DNA of 64,000 nt from Ancylostoma caninum (GCA_037903475.1 JBAJFG010000362.1:1116001-1180000); one strand, 5' to 3'. Counted from the stretch's first letter, positions 1 to 13,950 are shown. The notes: a model not told the origin generated them from the sequence alone. Translations and numbers: made by a program.

Positions 1-1372
1 CAAATTTTGTGCGTTTGGATACCCAGGTGATGTATTTTATCACCCTCATATTTGAACGAAATGAGCTTGCAATAATTTCCACAAATTTATTTCGCGTGAT
101 TGTGCCGACATACATGTTGAATTTTTCAAAATTTAGTAATTAGTGTATACATCGCTAACGTTTTATATCTCATCCCAGGAAATTAGCCATTTGGGATGGG
201 TGTGTCATGCGAATTGGCAATTAATGAAATGGAAATATGATTTGTTGCGGGCATTCGCTTTATATAGCCTTCGAGAGGACTGCCCCAAAAAACTTCCGGT
301 TCTTCGTTCCAGAAATATCCATAGATTCCATGCTGCGTAGGCTAGGGGTAACGAATTTCATCCTAGGCGCTTTGCTTCACCTGGGAAGCCTAGAAAGGAT
401 ACAGGATACATACAAGTTGATCCACGAGAGCTGTTGACACTCTGTGGAAGGCTATAACCCCAGGAGGAATTGGTTTTTCACATGAAAGTCAAAAACATTT
501 TTCATTCAATTTCTTTATTAATTTTCTGAGGGCGCCAAGTAATGCAAAAATTATGAAGAAAAAATATACAACAGGTGTAAAGCTTGTGAAGATAGTTGGA
601 CACACCTCTCTTTCCCGGGAGATCCTTCGTTCCTTACAAGAGAACCCTACAATTATCCCGGAGATGTTCGACAATTTTTCAGGTAATGTAAGCAGTTTCA
701 GAAGTATTTCATATGTTTTATAGGTCTAAAAATGCATTCAGTGCTCAGCGACCGGCGTACGTGCTTCAGCGACAGGGCTGGTTTACTAAAAGCCTTCCTA
801 GCTGCACTAGGAAATCCCTCTTATGTTCTACGAGCTTCCCGCTCTTAAGACAGCGCGAGACGATCCGGAAATGCGGTATCAGTTTCCCAGCGTGGGGTGT
901 CTGGGGCTTGACGTGTTCTGAGAGTAGTGAAGCTTTTCTTGGTATTTTATGCATGCTGTGACGCTCGCGCACTATGTGAGAAGTTTCCACGCTCAAAACT
1001 CTACCAAAAAGAGAAACAATTTCAGGACATACACAGCTTATCTTTTGCGTATTTTCAACAGATGAATTATCAGAATTCAGGGTTTTTGACATCTGCTCAT
1101 AGAACAGCTAAGAAGCACAAGCGAAGATCTTAACTTTGCGCTCACACCTTGTCACATCCAATTTTGACAAATGAGAGCCGTAATGAACTTTATTTTCTAA
1201 TCGTTTTCTAAATATAGATAAAGTCCGCAAGTGCAATGGTGTCATTTATTCGCAGCTGTGAGCAGCTGCTCCTCTCCACTTTCGGGCCCAGGCTTTTTCT
1301 TCCACCCCTACTAAACAGCTAGCCCTCTGCAGTCGTTCATCTCTTTCTTCTTATTCTTGTGCTATTAATAGC

Positions 1373-1558
1373 TATGGAATGATATAACATAGCGTGATAT
1401 TACATAACATAACATAACGTGACATAACACAGGTTAAATCACACTACCCTCTATAATCTGTTGGGTAAAATGAGATGAACTATGCACAGGAGACTCCAGT
1501 GGTCCTCATCCGCTCGCACGGACTGCATCTTCGACATAACATAACATAACATAACATA
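1373..1558. repeat. ATAAC simple-repeat patches
   Basis: Two patches of the 5-mer ACATA/ATAAC, one imperfect near 1373-1430 and one clean near 1534-1558, are separated by about 100 bp of unique sequence. It looks like a degenerate microsatellite. Confidence 0.75.
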
Positions 1559-3720
1559 TTTGGGCACTCCAACAGTCTGCGCATCCGCTCACTCCACCAT
1601 TGTAATCCTCGTCTCTCCTCTCCATCAATCATGTGATTTTACGCGTGCAAACGAGTCTATCTTACTGAAGTCTTCTATAGATGCGCTTACGACAATAACA
1701 CACAGATGCATGCTCATTACCCAAATTTGCATCAGAGTTGTCCACGATGCTCGCGCGCCAAATTTCGTGGCTGTATTCCCCTGCTGTCCGCGAAAACTTG
1801 TCCATACCTGATTTCAAATGCAATCATCTCTAACGCACTCATGCATCTAGTTGAATTTGACTTTTCTATGCCATACCTTTGTTCATAGAGTTCGCTATCA
1901 CCCAACCTTGGGGCAGGTCACTCTTTAATTTTAGACATCTTAGTGGATTTTTAGCGCGAGGGCATTTCTGAAGCAGTGATTAAGGCCTAAATGAGTAAAA
2001 TAGTCGGATTACAATGTGTGTCAGCAAACTGTTAATGTTTTCTTGTGATTGTTATGGGTAACAATATGCTTCACGTAGAAAAAAAATGTGGCCAGACACG
2101 AGAGCTAATACGATTGCGTAACGCTATTTTCATTCGATATTTTCTTATTCCAGTCGCACCCACCTATGCTTTTGATTTACTTTTTTTCGCTTTTGATCGC
2201 ATGCCAGGCAGTATCTAGCTAAAAAAATCAGTAAAATAACACAATAAGAACTATTTGCGTCATTGCATTAGGAAGACTTTATGAGTTGCGTTAGAGAATG
2301 TACTTGTCTGTTAAAAGGTCCACTTAGACGTTGTTCCAAGGAAAAAACTTCCATTCCATGTCTTTGCCAGCCTTCCGCTCCTTTCTCTCTCTCCCATTTT
2401 CTTTTTCCGACCTTTGCTATTTGCACGGGGCGTCAGCAGCTTCCTCATTCACCTCCGCCATCATCAGCAAATGAATATACCACGACGAGGCGTCACATTA
2501 CTGAGTTCTTTGTTGCTTGGTTAATATTACCCCCGTCGGGCAACTATGACGACGTCCCGCGTTCTGTTCCAAGTAACTCGAGCGCTCAATTACTCATTGC
2601 TGCCTAATCGCCTCTACAAATCCAGCTGTGCACAGCCGTCGAACATAACTAGCGGATAATTCAAGAGCCAATAAACGCATATGTGGCTGAGCTCACCGTT
2701 TCGCCCATAAGCCGCCCATCCTCGGATCTTCGAAGCTGCTTCTACTGGGGCGGCTGCTGCTGCCGCTGCAGTGCTTATCACATTTCTACAATGAGGTTAT
2801 GCTCTAAACTCGTTGGCTACATAATCCATGATTTGCTGGGATATGTGGGGCAAAATGCAAGTTCGGGATTCGCTGCACTTTGGGACCAGGGAGATTTCTG
2901 ATTATTTCCAGTTTTAGCCTTCGGTCGAAGTTATTTCTACATGGCTAGAAACTCCGCCTTGCTGGGTGGAATTTCTGGAAATGTAATGCAATGGATCTCT
3001 ATTCCCCTCACCTACAATTTCCCTGAAATACTTCGTCATCAACCCTCTTTCGGTGGGATTTGGGAAAGCCCTTTGCTGCCTGGAACTTTTGGGAGAAAAA
3101 GTAGAGAAGCTAAGCGAATGATTGGGATGTTCCCTTTCCGAATGGTTTTCTGATCTCTGGTTTCTTTGCTACTTCTGTTCCCGAGTCTTAGAAATATTTG
3201 AAAAACCAAGCGAAAGCTCTTGGAAAAACCTCTGCCCAATTTTCAGAATTTCTATGATATCCAGGAATAAAAGAACGTTCTTTCTTGATCTCAACCTCGG
3301 ATCTAGTTATTTTAGTTTATTTCCGTTGTTAACCCCCATTCTTTACCTTACTCATACATGGATGCAGTTGACGAGATAGCTTTAGATACCAGAATTGAAA
3401 TATTCTGCTCTATTTTTCTACGCATCCCTGTGGAATTTTCACTGGCTACCATTCATTCTTCGCTTATTTGCGTGGCAAGAACAGCAGTGGCAGCTAATCG
3501 TCTGTATATAATTTACATTTATATGTATTTATTTTTTTATTACATGAGATATAACTTATGCAATCATACTACACGAACCAAGCAACTCAACCAATGAAAC
3601 GAACAAAACTCACGAACAACAAAGGCATTAAAAAAAATCAATCTCACTAAAACTCAGGAGCACATTTGACATCACGGACTGAGACACTGATTAAGGAGTT
3701 TTTTGAAAGTGTTGCAGGCA

Positions 3721-3864
3721 ATGGGGATTCGATGGTTTCTGCAAATTTTCACGATTTTCGGAACAGTAGTTCATCTACTCTTAGGCCTTATTTCTATTCT
3801 AACCCTGGACCAGATTGTCAGCGATCGTGACGGAGACCCTTGTTATCAATTTGGTCTACTCTGA
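3721..3864 (+). CDS. Candidate small hydrophobic peptide (47 aa)
   Basis: An ATG at 3721 opens a 47-codon frame ending at a TGA at 3862-3864. Residues 4-30 form a strongly hydrophobic helix, like a signal anchor or signal peptide, followed by an acidic tail with one Cys. A possible splice acceptor (TTGCAG) sits just upstream of the ATG. I tested it as a 5' exon of the receptor gene at 5420, but the available GT donors are in the wrong phase. No family is recognised; it could be chance. Confidence 0.18.
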   Translation: MGIRWFLQIFTIFGTVVHLLLGLISILTLDQIVSDRDGDPCYQFGLL

Positions 3865-5419
3865 GAATCATCTCGTTGTTCCTTCGAACTTTTCGTGGTC
3901 TTTCTTCTATGAATATTTTTTCTTTGTGTATGCTCTGTTCATGGTAAACTTACTAGGTTCTTAACGGAAATTTAACTGAATGTACAATATATCCTGAGTA
4001 TGGTAGCTTACAAATCTTTCATTTCAGTAAAAAAAAAAGAGGCAACTGTGTAGTTTGCAGCTGATTCAAATATCCGAAATTGATAACTTCACATGACAGT
4101 TTTCATCCCGATTCATCATGAACCTCCTTAAACCAGTGTGCAATCCTAATCAATTCTTGGTTTGCCTTCTTTTTGAAGGGTTACCTATCACCTGACATGA
4201 TGTAAGACAAATAAATAAACAAAAATCTTCATCATACATACGTATGTATGTGTTACTATGTGTTACTTCACTAATTGCCGTCTGACTCCCTGTTTTGAAA
4301 ATTCGTAGCATACATATTTTTGTTCATCCATTCTCACAGCTCTCTAGTGCTCCAGTTTTTTTTGTTGTTTCTCACCGTGAACTCGTTTCACCCTTACCCC
4401 TCTCAAGTGAAAGTGTTCATCTCGAATTTGCACTCTCACATGAATATGCATTTATTCCGCTAATGCTCGTAAATTTTTCATCATTTTTAGCCCATTCGCT
4501 CAATGCGTAGCTGTTTTACTCATGTGAGCATTTTCACCATTATTGTGTCAATTAATATTTCTACAAATACTGACGTATTTCATGGTCAACCAAAATAACT
4601 GAATGATCGATCTGGGAAAATTTCTTTTTTCACATGGTTTTACTGGAAAATATTGTTTTGTCTGCTTTGTTTCTAATATTTTTTTTTCTAAAAATCTCTT
4701 AGTGTTGCTGGCTATTTTTTTTTGAAATGTTTGGTGTTGCTGGACTTTATGCCTATGTGATTACTTTTTTTATGTTGTGAAGGAAATGGAACGGAACCTG
4801 GAAAAAAGAACCTGCTTTCCGCTTTTCCTTTCCTTTCATATACGTAGCTCTTAGGAATTGAGGACTGAATTCGATCTTCTGTTTTCGCCTTTTAACTATC
4901 GTCATCGTATATTATACTTTTGAAGTTTTACTTCCTTGAAAAAAAGTTATCTCGCGAAAGGCAGGTGTTCTGAAGCCGGGATATTGAATTCCTGTCTTCT
5001 GGATTTCTATTTCTTAAACTTTTGACCACTGCACCAAGGCTTTTTTTTCCAAATTCCTGTTTTCAAGTTACGCATTTCCTCACTGTCACTCTGTCTTCCA
5101 GTGGATTTTAAGGGATCATGAGCGCGTGAAGCAGAGGATAATGCTCTATGAGTTTTTTCATGGCCCTGTTTTCTGGAATTTTCCTGAAAATCAGTTCGTT
5201 TCTCTGTATTTTTGACTTTCACGCGAGCATCCGTTATCCTTATTCTATGTACTTCCGAATAACCAAACATCAATCAATTCTGAATGCTTTATCTTGTTTG
5301 AAGTACAGCTTTCATTCTAAAGTACATTTTCATTGTTCTTCCATCTCTTTCATGGATTACTGCCGCAGTTCACGCTATTCCCTTCCCAATTTCCGTACTT
5401 CATGTAGCCTGATTTTCAG

Positions 5420-8400
5420 ATGGACAGTCAACAGTGGATGGCATGCGCCATCCTGTCCTTGGTCATCATCGGCTGTTTCGGCAACGCGCTGTCTTTTCTA
5501 CTGTTCAGTCGTCCACACATGAGATGTTCCTCGGTACGTTTTTCACAGGTTTTAGCCGAGTTTTCCATTTAAAAATTTTCTTTGGCTCCAAATTTCCCCT
5601 ACATCAGCCAGCGGACCTCAAGCTATAGGATTTTGCTTTACACCATCGCTCAAAGAGATTTTCCCTCGTGATTGGTTTCTAAGGGGTGGATGGCTTAGGA
5701 CGGATGAGTTGTTTACCAACACCCACTATTTAACAGATTGAAACGTCGCAAAAAACGCCTCCGGTGTCTGTGACGTCACCGGAATCAATCCAGAAAAATA
5801 TATCTTCGATACCTGTGATCCTGCAGAATTTTACGATTTTCAGGTGAATGTACTGCTGTGTGCCTTATCGTTCATCGACTTCTCACTTCTGCTCCTTTCC
5901 ATACCGACGTTTGTAATACCAAATTTGGACTTGTGGTAAGTCACGATTCTAGTAAAGTGGCTACTGCTACTAATTAACATGTAATAGTAACGCGAATTGG
6001 GTTTTAGCAACTATAATAATTACTTTTATCATATGACAACAAAGAATATGCACATAATGGAATTTCCTCATTTCCACCGAAAAACACGACATTTTCAAGG
6101 CCACTCATCACCCTAAATTGCTGTGGGGTAAAAAAACTGTTGAAAACTGCTGTAATTTGAGTTTCCATGTTCGTTCATCTTTGAACCTGGCATTTCTAGA
6201 TGATTAAGTTGAACTTTCTTTTTCACGAATCATCTGTAATTTGAACCCACGCGACCAATGTAATAAGCTGAAATGGCTGAACGAGAGGTGAAAACGCTCA
6301 AATTTTCATAGCTTTTTCTGTTGAAAATGTTGACAGGTCGCCCAGCCTAATTTCTTTGACAATCTCTCTAAAAACTCTGTTTGCTAGACCATTTTTACTC
6401 GCTCTTTGCACTCCCTCTGAATGGATCCAGGGATTTCTCAAACCATGGATGTGCATCTACGTAGTTTATAATTCATACAGCACAGCAAGGAATTTCCGAA
6501 GGCAGTGAATTGCAGGGAGGTTCAGTAAGAGTAGAAAAGGATACGAGCGAAAATAGGGGTGTTCATTAGATTTTTCCGCAATATTTCCTCCTCCACCTCT
6601 GTGCTACAGCTGTGTTCATTCGTTCTGCTTCTTTCTATAATATAATACATACTTTTTATTGTGATCTCCTCTATCTTCATGTTTCTTACCTGCTCCTTTT
6701 TTTCCAAATGCTCTTTCTACTCACACGTGATACCTACATAGTGTTGGTAATAATGCAAAATATTGCAAAATTGGATGCAGTTCTGCTTTTCTTCATCTAT
6801 AAAACTGGATTCAGGCAATTTTTAATCTTTTCTGGTTCTAATAGCCATGGTATTATTCGGAAAATGGCCGCTGTTTGCAATGTGACCACTATGTATCTGA
6901 CTGCGTAATTCTTTGTTTGGCATGGCCTTGGTTAAAAAATTTGAAAAAAAAAACACTGGTTACATATACGATCCCGACAATAAATCGAATTGACCTCCAA
7001 ATCTTCAACTCAGACAGTGTACATGTCTTTCTTGACAAACAATTTCCTGCGTGTATTCGATACATTTCCCGGAAAAAAATATGGTCAATGAGAGGGGGGG
7101 GGGGTACGTACTTGTTTCACTACCTTTTCCACCTTGGAAACCAAGCTCAATCAAAATTCAGAACAATCACATAGATGATGTGTACATATTGTCAGAAATG
7201 CTGCAATTTCAAATTTTGTATTAATGAAAATTCCACAGAGAATTGTGCTCAAGTGCACCTTTAGAACTTTTAGCATTAAAAAGCAGGTGTGCAACGAGAA
7301 AAACAGAAGTGCGTAGCGTTGTTTGAGCAGCTTTTTCACCTCGTCTTTGGTGTTTTTCTCGACGATGAGGCAGGCGTTGAAGTTAATAAAAATTCAAGTA
7401 CCATTTTTGCAAGCGTGCTGGAACGCAGAACTTGCACAAGTTGGGGGCTATTTAGGGCTGAGGCTGATCTTGGAGAAGGCTGGGTAAAAAATTTGTGAAA
7501 GGGTAAGCAACGGTTTATTGAAACGTCTCCCGATTAGGTCATTCACAGAACAGCTGCTACACTAAAAGTTTCTAGCAAATAAATATGCATCTCTCAGAAC
7601 ACGGAGCATTTTTTCATCTTCCAATTTGGACTTAAAAACCAGCCCTTGTTTTTTTTTTCTTTTTTTTTTTGCTGGGAACACACTTTTTGGAGGTACTCAA
7701 CAAACTTTTTTGGGAGCTGGGAGGATAGAGTGGGTTGAAAAAAATCGTTCCCATTTTGAACAAAAATGAAATTGGGGAATCAATTTCCAGGAGAATTTCA
7801 TAAAACTTTGAAAAGTGAAATGAAAGGCTTCACCCTACATTATGCCCCTAAAATTTCACGGAAATATGGGCCAGGCAAGCTGAAGCCAAGGAATTTCGGA
7901 TACCCCTGGATAAGAATATGCCGCTCACCTGAAACAAATTTTTCATAGGTTGAACTTTTGTTCAACTTATTTCTGGATAATGCTGAAATATTCTAAATCC
8001 AGCAGACAAAGCAGCGATTCACTTGGTAACAGTAAAGATTAGATTATCGACATTACCTTTGCCTTACATCTAAAAATATACACAATATGTACAAGTAAAA
8101 AGTACATAGAGTTAAACATTAATCACCAACTTATCATTCACCTTTTGCTAGAACTACACGCAAGCAGGTCAATTTACGGGTTTGTACTACCAGCATTATT
8201 CATTCGGAATAGTGCAATAATGGTTTAAAGAACCTCCTAACGACGTCCTTTAAATGTGGATTGACTCCATGACTCGTATATCAGTCGCGGTAATGGCATT
8301 GCACTTTTATTTCCTTCAGTTGAAAGGAAACTGCTGACAAGAAAAAGTGCAGAATAAAAAGCTTCAGATTGCTAAGCTTGAAGCCATTGTGTTCCTGGAT

Positions 8401-11400
8401 AAATGATATTGTGGATCGATGATGCAGTAAGGGTCCAATTACCGATTAAAGATAATGCTAGTTTAGATGCTAATTAACGCGATGGGTTACTTTGTAATCT
8501 AGAAGATTTCTAAGCGGAACTGCGAAAGATACTTGAGAAGTTGTTAACACATCATTCGCAAATGTTTGTTTACAAAAACAACGGCTAATCTATGATACAG
8601 GTCCTAAGAAGGACTTATCCCTCTACGTGAACAGTTCCAGATCAGCTGGAATTCTGAGCTGCACACCAACATAATTTACCCACTAACCCTGTTGTCGTCA
8701 TTCCAGGTCATCACAACAGTCAGCAGTGACGTTCCTCGCCTACGTCCTTAAGCTGCTCTATCCACTGAATCTAATTATGCAGACGTGCAGCGTCTACACT
8801 ATGGTGATGATTACATTTGAGCGATGGACAGCTGTTTGTCGGCCTTTGCAGGTTCTGTGCCGCATCCAGAAATTCATGTTTGGATCACGAGATTAGTTGG
8901 AAAGTCGGGTTATTTCCAGGTGCGGGTGTGGTGCTCTCCAAAGAAATCTCGGATAGCCATCCTATGCATATTCATCTCTGCAGTGTTGTACAATTTTGCC
9001 AGGTTTTTCGAGTATCGCTTGATGTGAGTTGAAGTTTACCTTGGAACTTGTAAATTTACCTAGTAGTACGGTTTGATTTTTGAATCATAAGGTTTAAAAA
9101 AAATTCGACGTTTTAACTGATGTGAACATTAACCTTTATGTAGTTATAGGTGAAATGAGAAATTGGAGATGAATTAACGTTGAAACTCTTTTTATGCATA
9201 AGTTGATGTCATTATTCGTCCTAAAAAATTCGCTGAAAATGTTCTGTCATGCAATAATTATGCATGAAAAGGCTAATTTTTCCTAGAACTTGTAGCAAAC
9301 AGTAACCAGTTCACACCGGGTGAAGGCTCTAATTTCAGCCATACTCCTGATGGTGCTATTTATGAAAAGTGGCTGCGAGATCCTGCAAATTATCGGTGAG
9401 TCAACGTTTCGACCTTTTTCTTTGGAACGTTTAGTTCTCTTCGCCCCTAATTTTCTTCCCGGAAATTTTGGCGGAAAGGCAAAGTAAAACGCACAAGAGT
9501 GAAGGTGTAACAGTGAAACTGCTGTAAAAAGAAAGCAAGAGGTGCTAGGGTGTGTTTTTCAGCTTCTACTATGTGGGCTATTATACAGTTCTGTACATAT
9601 TGACGCATTTTCTGATCCCGTTCACGATTATGGCTGTTCTGAACGGTTCTGTCATTGTGACGATGTGGAGAGGTCGCCGAATGCGTCAGATGCTAACTAG
9701 ACAGGTGATTTTTTCTTTATTTTTGGTCCGAAATTGTATACACATTTGTCGATGTCCTCAAGGCCGATTCTCGGATGAGAATCTGTGCCATTTCCTCGTA
9801 GTGCCTCTCGCCGGAAACTCCGGAAATGACGTGATTCGAAGCCGATTCGTTCCAGCAACAACGCGAGCAGTCGACAACAGTTATGCTGCTGATTGTCACC
9901 ATTGTGTTCGCTGTCTGTAACACGCTACCCTTCCTGTTGAACGTCGTTGAAAGTGTCTTTCCGGATTTGTTCGTCGACCCAGTGAGTTTGTTCGGGATAG
10001 TTTCGAGTAATACTAGTAACTAATCAGGGGGTGGGGGGGGGGAGAGAGAGAGTAACGGGACAAATTTTTTCTGATTTCAAAAATTTCAAATTTCGAAAAA
10101 AAAACTACGAGTTCACAATAGAGTAAGCCCATTAGATCAAGGAATCGTTTGAAATTCACGTAATACTCCATGGAGATCCTGATGATTTTTATCAAGGTAT
10201 GATATAAAGTAATAGTTACTAGAAAGAACCGGTAACCTATTTCAGAAGTCCTGCTGAATTATTAACAAGTAACATGCGAACTCCAGTTTTAAGCAACATT
10301 CGGATTATCAGCAACATCCGGAATTCTGTTTATTCCTTTGCCAAACGGTGTTATTGGTGGTCACCATTTGCTTTTTTTTGGGGATTTTTCCCAGTCGACG
10401 TAAATTATTATATTTAGTTGTTTCTACTAATTTCTAATAATCTCTACTGCGCTCGTACTGCAGCCGTACCTAACATTTCGAGCGATTTAGGGGGGGGGGG
10501 GAGAGGGGACATATTCATCATTGAAATTGTGGGAAGTCTTTACCGCGGGATAACGAACCTCATGGGATAGTTCCTGGATACGTCATTGAAGTTATCCACG
10601 GTAAATGTGTTAGCGGTCTCGTTAAAGAGGGATAAACTTGAGGGTGTTTAGAAGATTACCGTGGGTAATCTCGAGAAGCAAATGCGACTCTTAGTTGCAC
10701 TATTAGAATTCGTCATGGTAAAACGGTTAGCGTACCTGAGTTTATCATTTATCTGTCATCATCGATATGTTTACCCATACCTGACGTTGCCTATACCCAC
10801 CTGCTGCTCATGGGTAATCATACCAACGGGTGTGAGATTACGCATCCTTTCAACGATGCATCCGGGTCATGGGCTATCAGGATAATTCAATTATAAGCAG
10901 GCATAAGTTGTCCAATTCTTCATGTGCAACACGTGAGCTTCTAGGCGAATGTCAAGAGCAGGGTTAACTTCAGGGGTGATCATGGTTATCATGTACGACC
11001 TCAATGACGAATGCTTTGACCACGAATGTAGAGCGAGCTGGCGGTTTCTAGTGCTTGGTTTTCACTCTTACCCTGCCTTACTGCTGCCTGCCAAAACCCC
11101 GTTTCCTACCTTGATTTATTTCATAGTAGCGTGAAGCCTGCTGAAAACTAAGGTGCGTCAACTCATCCTCCTGCGACAACGATTCACGTTCCGATCTTTA
11201 AAACATAAGGTTTGTCGGCAGCTTGAATCGCTTGGAGCTGGAGACCTGGTTTGGAATTCCTACATTGTCGTGCTTCAACAAGGGAAATAGAAACTACAAG
11301 ATTGTGATGATGTCATTTATGGAGAAGGGAAGCCGTAACCATAAATCACTACAAAAAACTAACAACAAAACTCAGTAAGTTATGGGAATAAGCGCAAAAA

Positions 11401-11961
11401 AAGGACAAACTATAAAACTCAATGCTGCACATTCTGTTGGTGATTGACTACCCTCACACCAGTCGTGGCTCTATCACGAGTATTTCAGTACTGGGGACGT
11501 TCTAAACAATTCAAAACTAAAGTTTTTATGTGGAGCTCTAAGAAAAACCTGGGAAAACCAGACTTCGGATCAATAGTTATTTTTCACTTGAACCTTTTTT
11601 CAGCGCACTACCCACATCGCCTACACACTCAATGACCTTTCCAATCTTCTTGTTGTGTTGAATTCAGCGACTACGTTCATCGTATATTTCACATTCTCTG
11701 AGAAATATAGGCAAACGCTTGTCTTTATCATAAAGTGAGTTCGTCACTGTTATCCACCTCCTTTTCTCTGTCATTGACACAGCCTTTTCTGGTGAAACTT
11801 AATGACAATTCCCCAGGAACGGCTGTTGTGCTTCAATTTCCGACTACAACACCTACACGGCGATGTCACGTACGGCGTCGATGCGGGTGAATTCCGGAGG
11901 AGGAGATCTGCAACGATCCGGAAGCAAGCTGAGCAACAGCAGGTTCTCTACTTTGAATTGA
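5420..11961 (+). CDS. FMRFamide-receptor-like rhodopsin-class GPCR
   Basis: This is a neuropeptide receptor of the plasma membrane, expected to bind an RFamide-type peptide and signal through a G protein. Nine exons join in phase to 351 aa: 5420-5533, 5844-5935, 8707-8851, 8920-9023, 9339-9395, 9563-9704, 9856-9981, 11604-11734, 11817-11961. Seven hydrophobic segments are visible. TM1 has the GN motif (FGNALS, residues 20-25). TM2 has the conserved Asp in LSFID. TM3 ends in ERW (107-109) instead of DRY, followed by AVCRPLQVRVWC, which is typical of nematode FMRFamide receptors. TM5 contains LTHFLIPFTIMAVLN, and TM6 follows TRQQQREQSTT. TM7 is NDLSNLLVVLNSATTFIVY, with NSATTFIVY at the usual NPxxY site. 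A Cys pair (307-308) after helix 8 is a likely palmitoylation site, and the tail is Ser-rich. The ATG follows TTTTCAG directly, which fits trans-splicing or a missed upstream exon. The N-terminus before TM1 is very short (about 8 aa). Confidence 0.93.
5936..8706 (+). other. Large intron 2 of the receptor gene
   Basis: A 2.77-kb intron separates the TM2 and TM3 exons (donor GTAAGT at 5936, acceptor TTCCAG ending at 8706). It is AT-rich and holds only short open frames without motifs, plus a poly-G tract near 7095-7106. I see no nested gene. Confidence 0.75.
9982..11603 (+). other. Intron 7 of the receptor gene
   Basis: A 1.6-kb intron lies between the TM6 and TM7 exons (donor GTGAGT, acceptor TTTTTTCAG). 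It holds two poly-G tracts (about 10026-10043 and 10491-10502) and a run of GGTAA/TTACC-rich sequence at about 10540-10830 that resembles a stretch near 36530-36620. No coding exon is visible. Confidence 0.65.
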
Positions 11962-12805
11962 TCACGAATCCGACGTGAATGAGAATGTGCAAAGATTTTA
12001 GCCGAAGTTCAGACGTTCTACTAAAGCCACTCTGCTTACAAAAAAGGAACGAACGGTTCTCCTCCGAGTACAACCACAGAACAAGTAAATATCATGAAGA
12101 TTTTAAACTGCCACGATTACCGACGGAAAAGCGGAAGAAAAAGCATAAGTACGTATTATTATTTGTTTTATAATGATTTTTTTTCTCTGTTTTTGTCCAG
12201 AATGTTTCACCGAAGAGCTCTCAAATTTCTAAGGTGAAAGCCTAGTTTCTGCTAGTGAAGTTCACTCAGTACACAGATACAAACTTCAGGCGGCACACGA
12301 CAAATTGCAGATTTTGACAAGTAGTTTTGGCATTTTGGTGTTTTCACAAAAGTGTGTGTTGCGTTGTTGTTATTGAATTTCTCGACGAAATTCTCTAGAA
12401 AATGACACCAAGAATGAAATGGCTCTTAAGTGACAAAACGAAACAAATTTTATGGAAAATTCATGGAGAAATTAGTTTTCAAAATCCAGGCGTGGATTTG
12501 CTGCCCTTGGCAATTATAGGGAATTCTGAGAAATCACAATTTCTGCAGTTGCCTACTTAATACCACCTAGTTCTTAATGGCATTGGTAATCCGTTGACAA
12601 CTGTGCAGCACTTAATATTACGAGTTAAAAGCGATACTGTATTTTGAAGTCTAAATCTAATTTTCGGGCAAATTCGCACCTATTTCGTGGAAAAGTTTTT
12701 TTTTTCAAAAAGCATCAGCTATCCACACGTGAACTTCGACTCTACTTGGCGCTTGACCGTTCTGGTGCTACTAATTCTTTCGTTTTATTCAGGATTTAGT
12801 ATTTT

Positions 12806-13096
12806 CTATTCCTTTCTTTCTATTTTCAAATGAGAAACACTCAACAACACTTCTAGAGATGAAAATGTGTGGTCCTGCTTCCAACAAAGCTTCCTTTTTA
12901 GGTTAAGTGTGGCCGACTCAATGATTGCTCCTCCAGAAATTCGTGTCACATTCAGCGAGGATACACGACCACCTCCCAAGAGTCCATAGTAAATCGTCAG
13001 ATTTAGCCAATTCATCTGGACTTTAAATATGCTTCCGTTGAGTTTGTTGCATGTGCTGATCACGACGGGTTTCCTTTGTTCACTCATCATTGTCAT
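12806..13096 (-). CDS. Unrecognised 96-aa ORF
   Basis: A single uninterrupted minus-strand frame starts with MTMMSEQRKPVVIS and has a mixed, protein-like composition with alternating hydrophobic residues (e.g. NLTIYYGLLGGGRVSSL). There is no signal peptide, no clear splice site at either end and no family I recognise. It lies about 850 bp beyond the stop codon of the receptor, on the opposite strand. It may be a small gene, a gene fragment or chance. Confidence 0.18.
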   Translation of the reverse strand: MTMMSEQRKPVVISTCNKLNGSIFKVQMNWLNLTIYYGLLGGGRVSSLNVTRISGGAIIESATLNLKRKLCWKQDHTFSSLEVLLSVSHLKIERKE

Positions 13097-13737
13097 GCTG
13101 TCATTGACTCTTATTAATCACTGCTTATCGCGTTCTGAGGGTGATAGCTTTTCAGGTTTAACGGTTGTGCTAATATTCTTCTAGTATTGTTGGCATTGTA
13201 AAATAAATGTATAGATATTGTTGTCATATTGTTACTACCTTTGAGCTTCAGAATGGCTCATGATTGCCGGATGTCGACTCTGACCAGTGAATAGTTCATA
13301 CAACTGCAATATTCCAGCAATTTAGCGCTGTGTTATTTGCCAAGGAAGAAAGGAGGAAATCAACAAACAACAATATTGAATTAATGGTAAAATGAGAAGA
13401 TGAGAAAGACCAATGAACTAGATTTGGGGTGATGGGGCGCTCACGACGGAATCCGCAGTGGCAAATCAGAGTTTCTTTCGTTCATTGCATTTGTTATTAA
13501 CTATAAACAGAACTAAAGTATGAAGTAAACTAACTAGCTATCAAGAGAACCTAAGAGAACCGTTTTTTGTGCCAAAAAGGATTCCAGTAGCGCCACGTGG
13601 CGTCTGAAGCCGCGAAAAACTCACCACCATTGACGCTTGCTGTAATTCAATAGCCCAAGTGTTGGAGTCGTCTCAAGCTTGGCTGCTAGAGAAGCAAGCA
13701 ATGACCCTTCAAAGTGTTATTACTTCCTCAGGCAACA

Positions 13738-13950
13738 ACACCGTGCGACCCGACGGCCAAATTGGCCGGAGCGGACCACCCGAGCTACCAAATTTGTGGG
13801 CGTGGCCTGTTACCGGGCGACCCGAGGGAATTAAGTGAAGCATCGGGCGACCCGAGGACACTGGATGAAATACCGGGCGAGCCGAGGGCATGATAGGAAC
13901 CTACCGGGTGGGCCGAGGGAATACTAAAAATTATCGGGCGACCCGAAGGC
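13738..13950. repeat. GACCCGAGG-type GC-rich repeat block
   Basis: About six spaced copies of CGGGCGACCCGAGG or close variants, each separated by about 20-35 bp of AT-richer sequence, stand out from the AT-rich surroundings. A second, smaller block with the same core lies at 14845-14945 and includes an inverted copy (GTCGGGTCGCC). Confidence 0.7.

Larger units (their letters stand above)
1..5419. other. Intergenic stretch, no firm gene
   Basis: I find no multi-exon gene here. Open frames at 237-437, 713-961, 766-1092 (minus) and 2281-2607 have no recognisable motif and no convincing splice partners. The stretch is AT-rich, with an ATAAC-type simple repeat at about 1373-1430 and 1534-1558. 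It presumably contains the upstream regulatory DNA of the receptor gene that starts at 5420, but no specific site can be named. Confidence 0.5.

Noticed and set aside
10540..10830. GGTAA/TTACC-rich similarity to 36530-36620
   Set aside because: Only short, imperfect stretches match; too weak to call a repeat family by eye.
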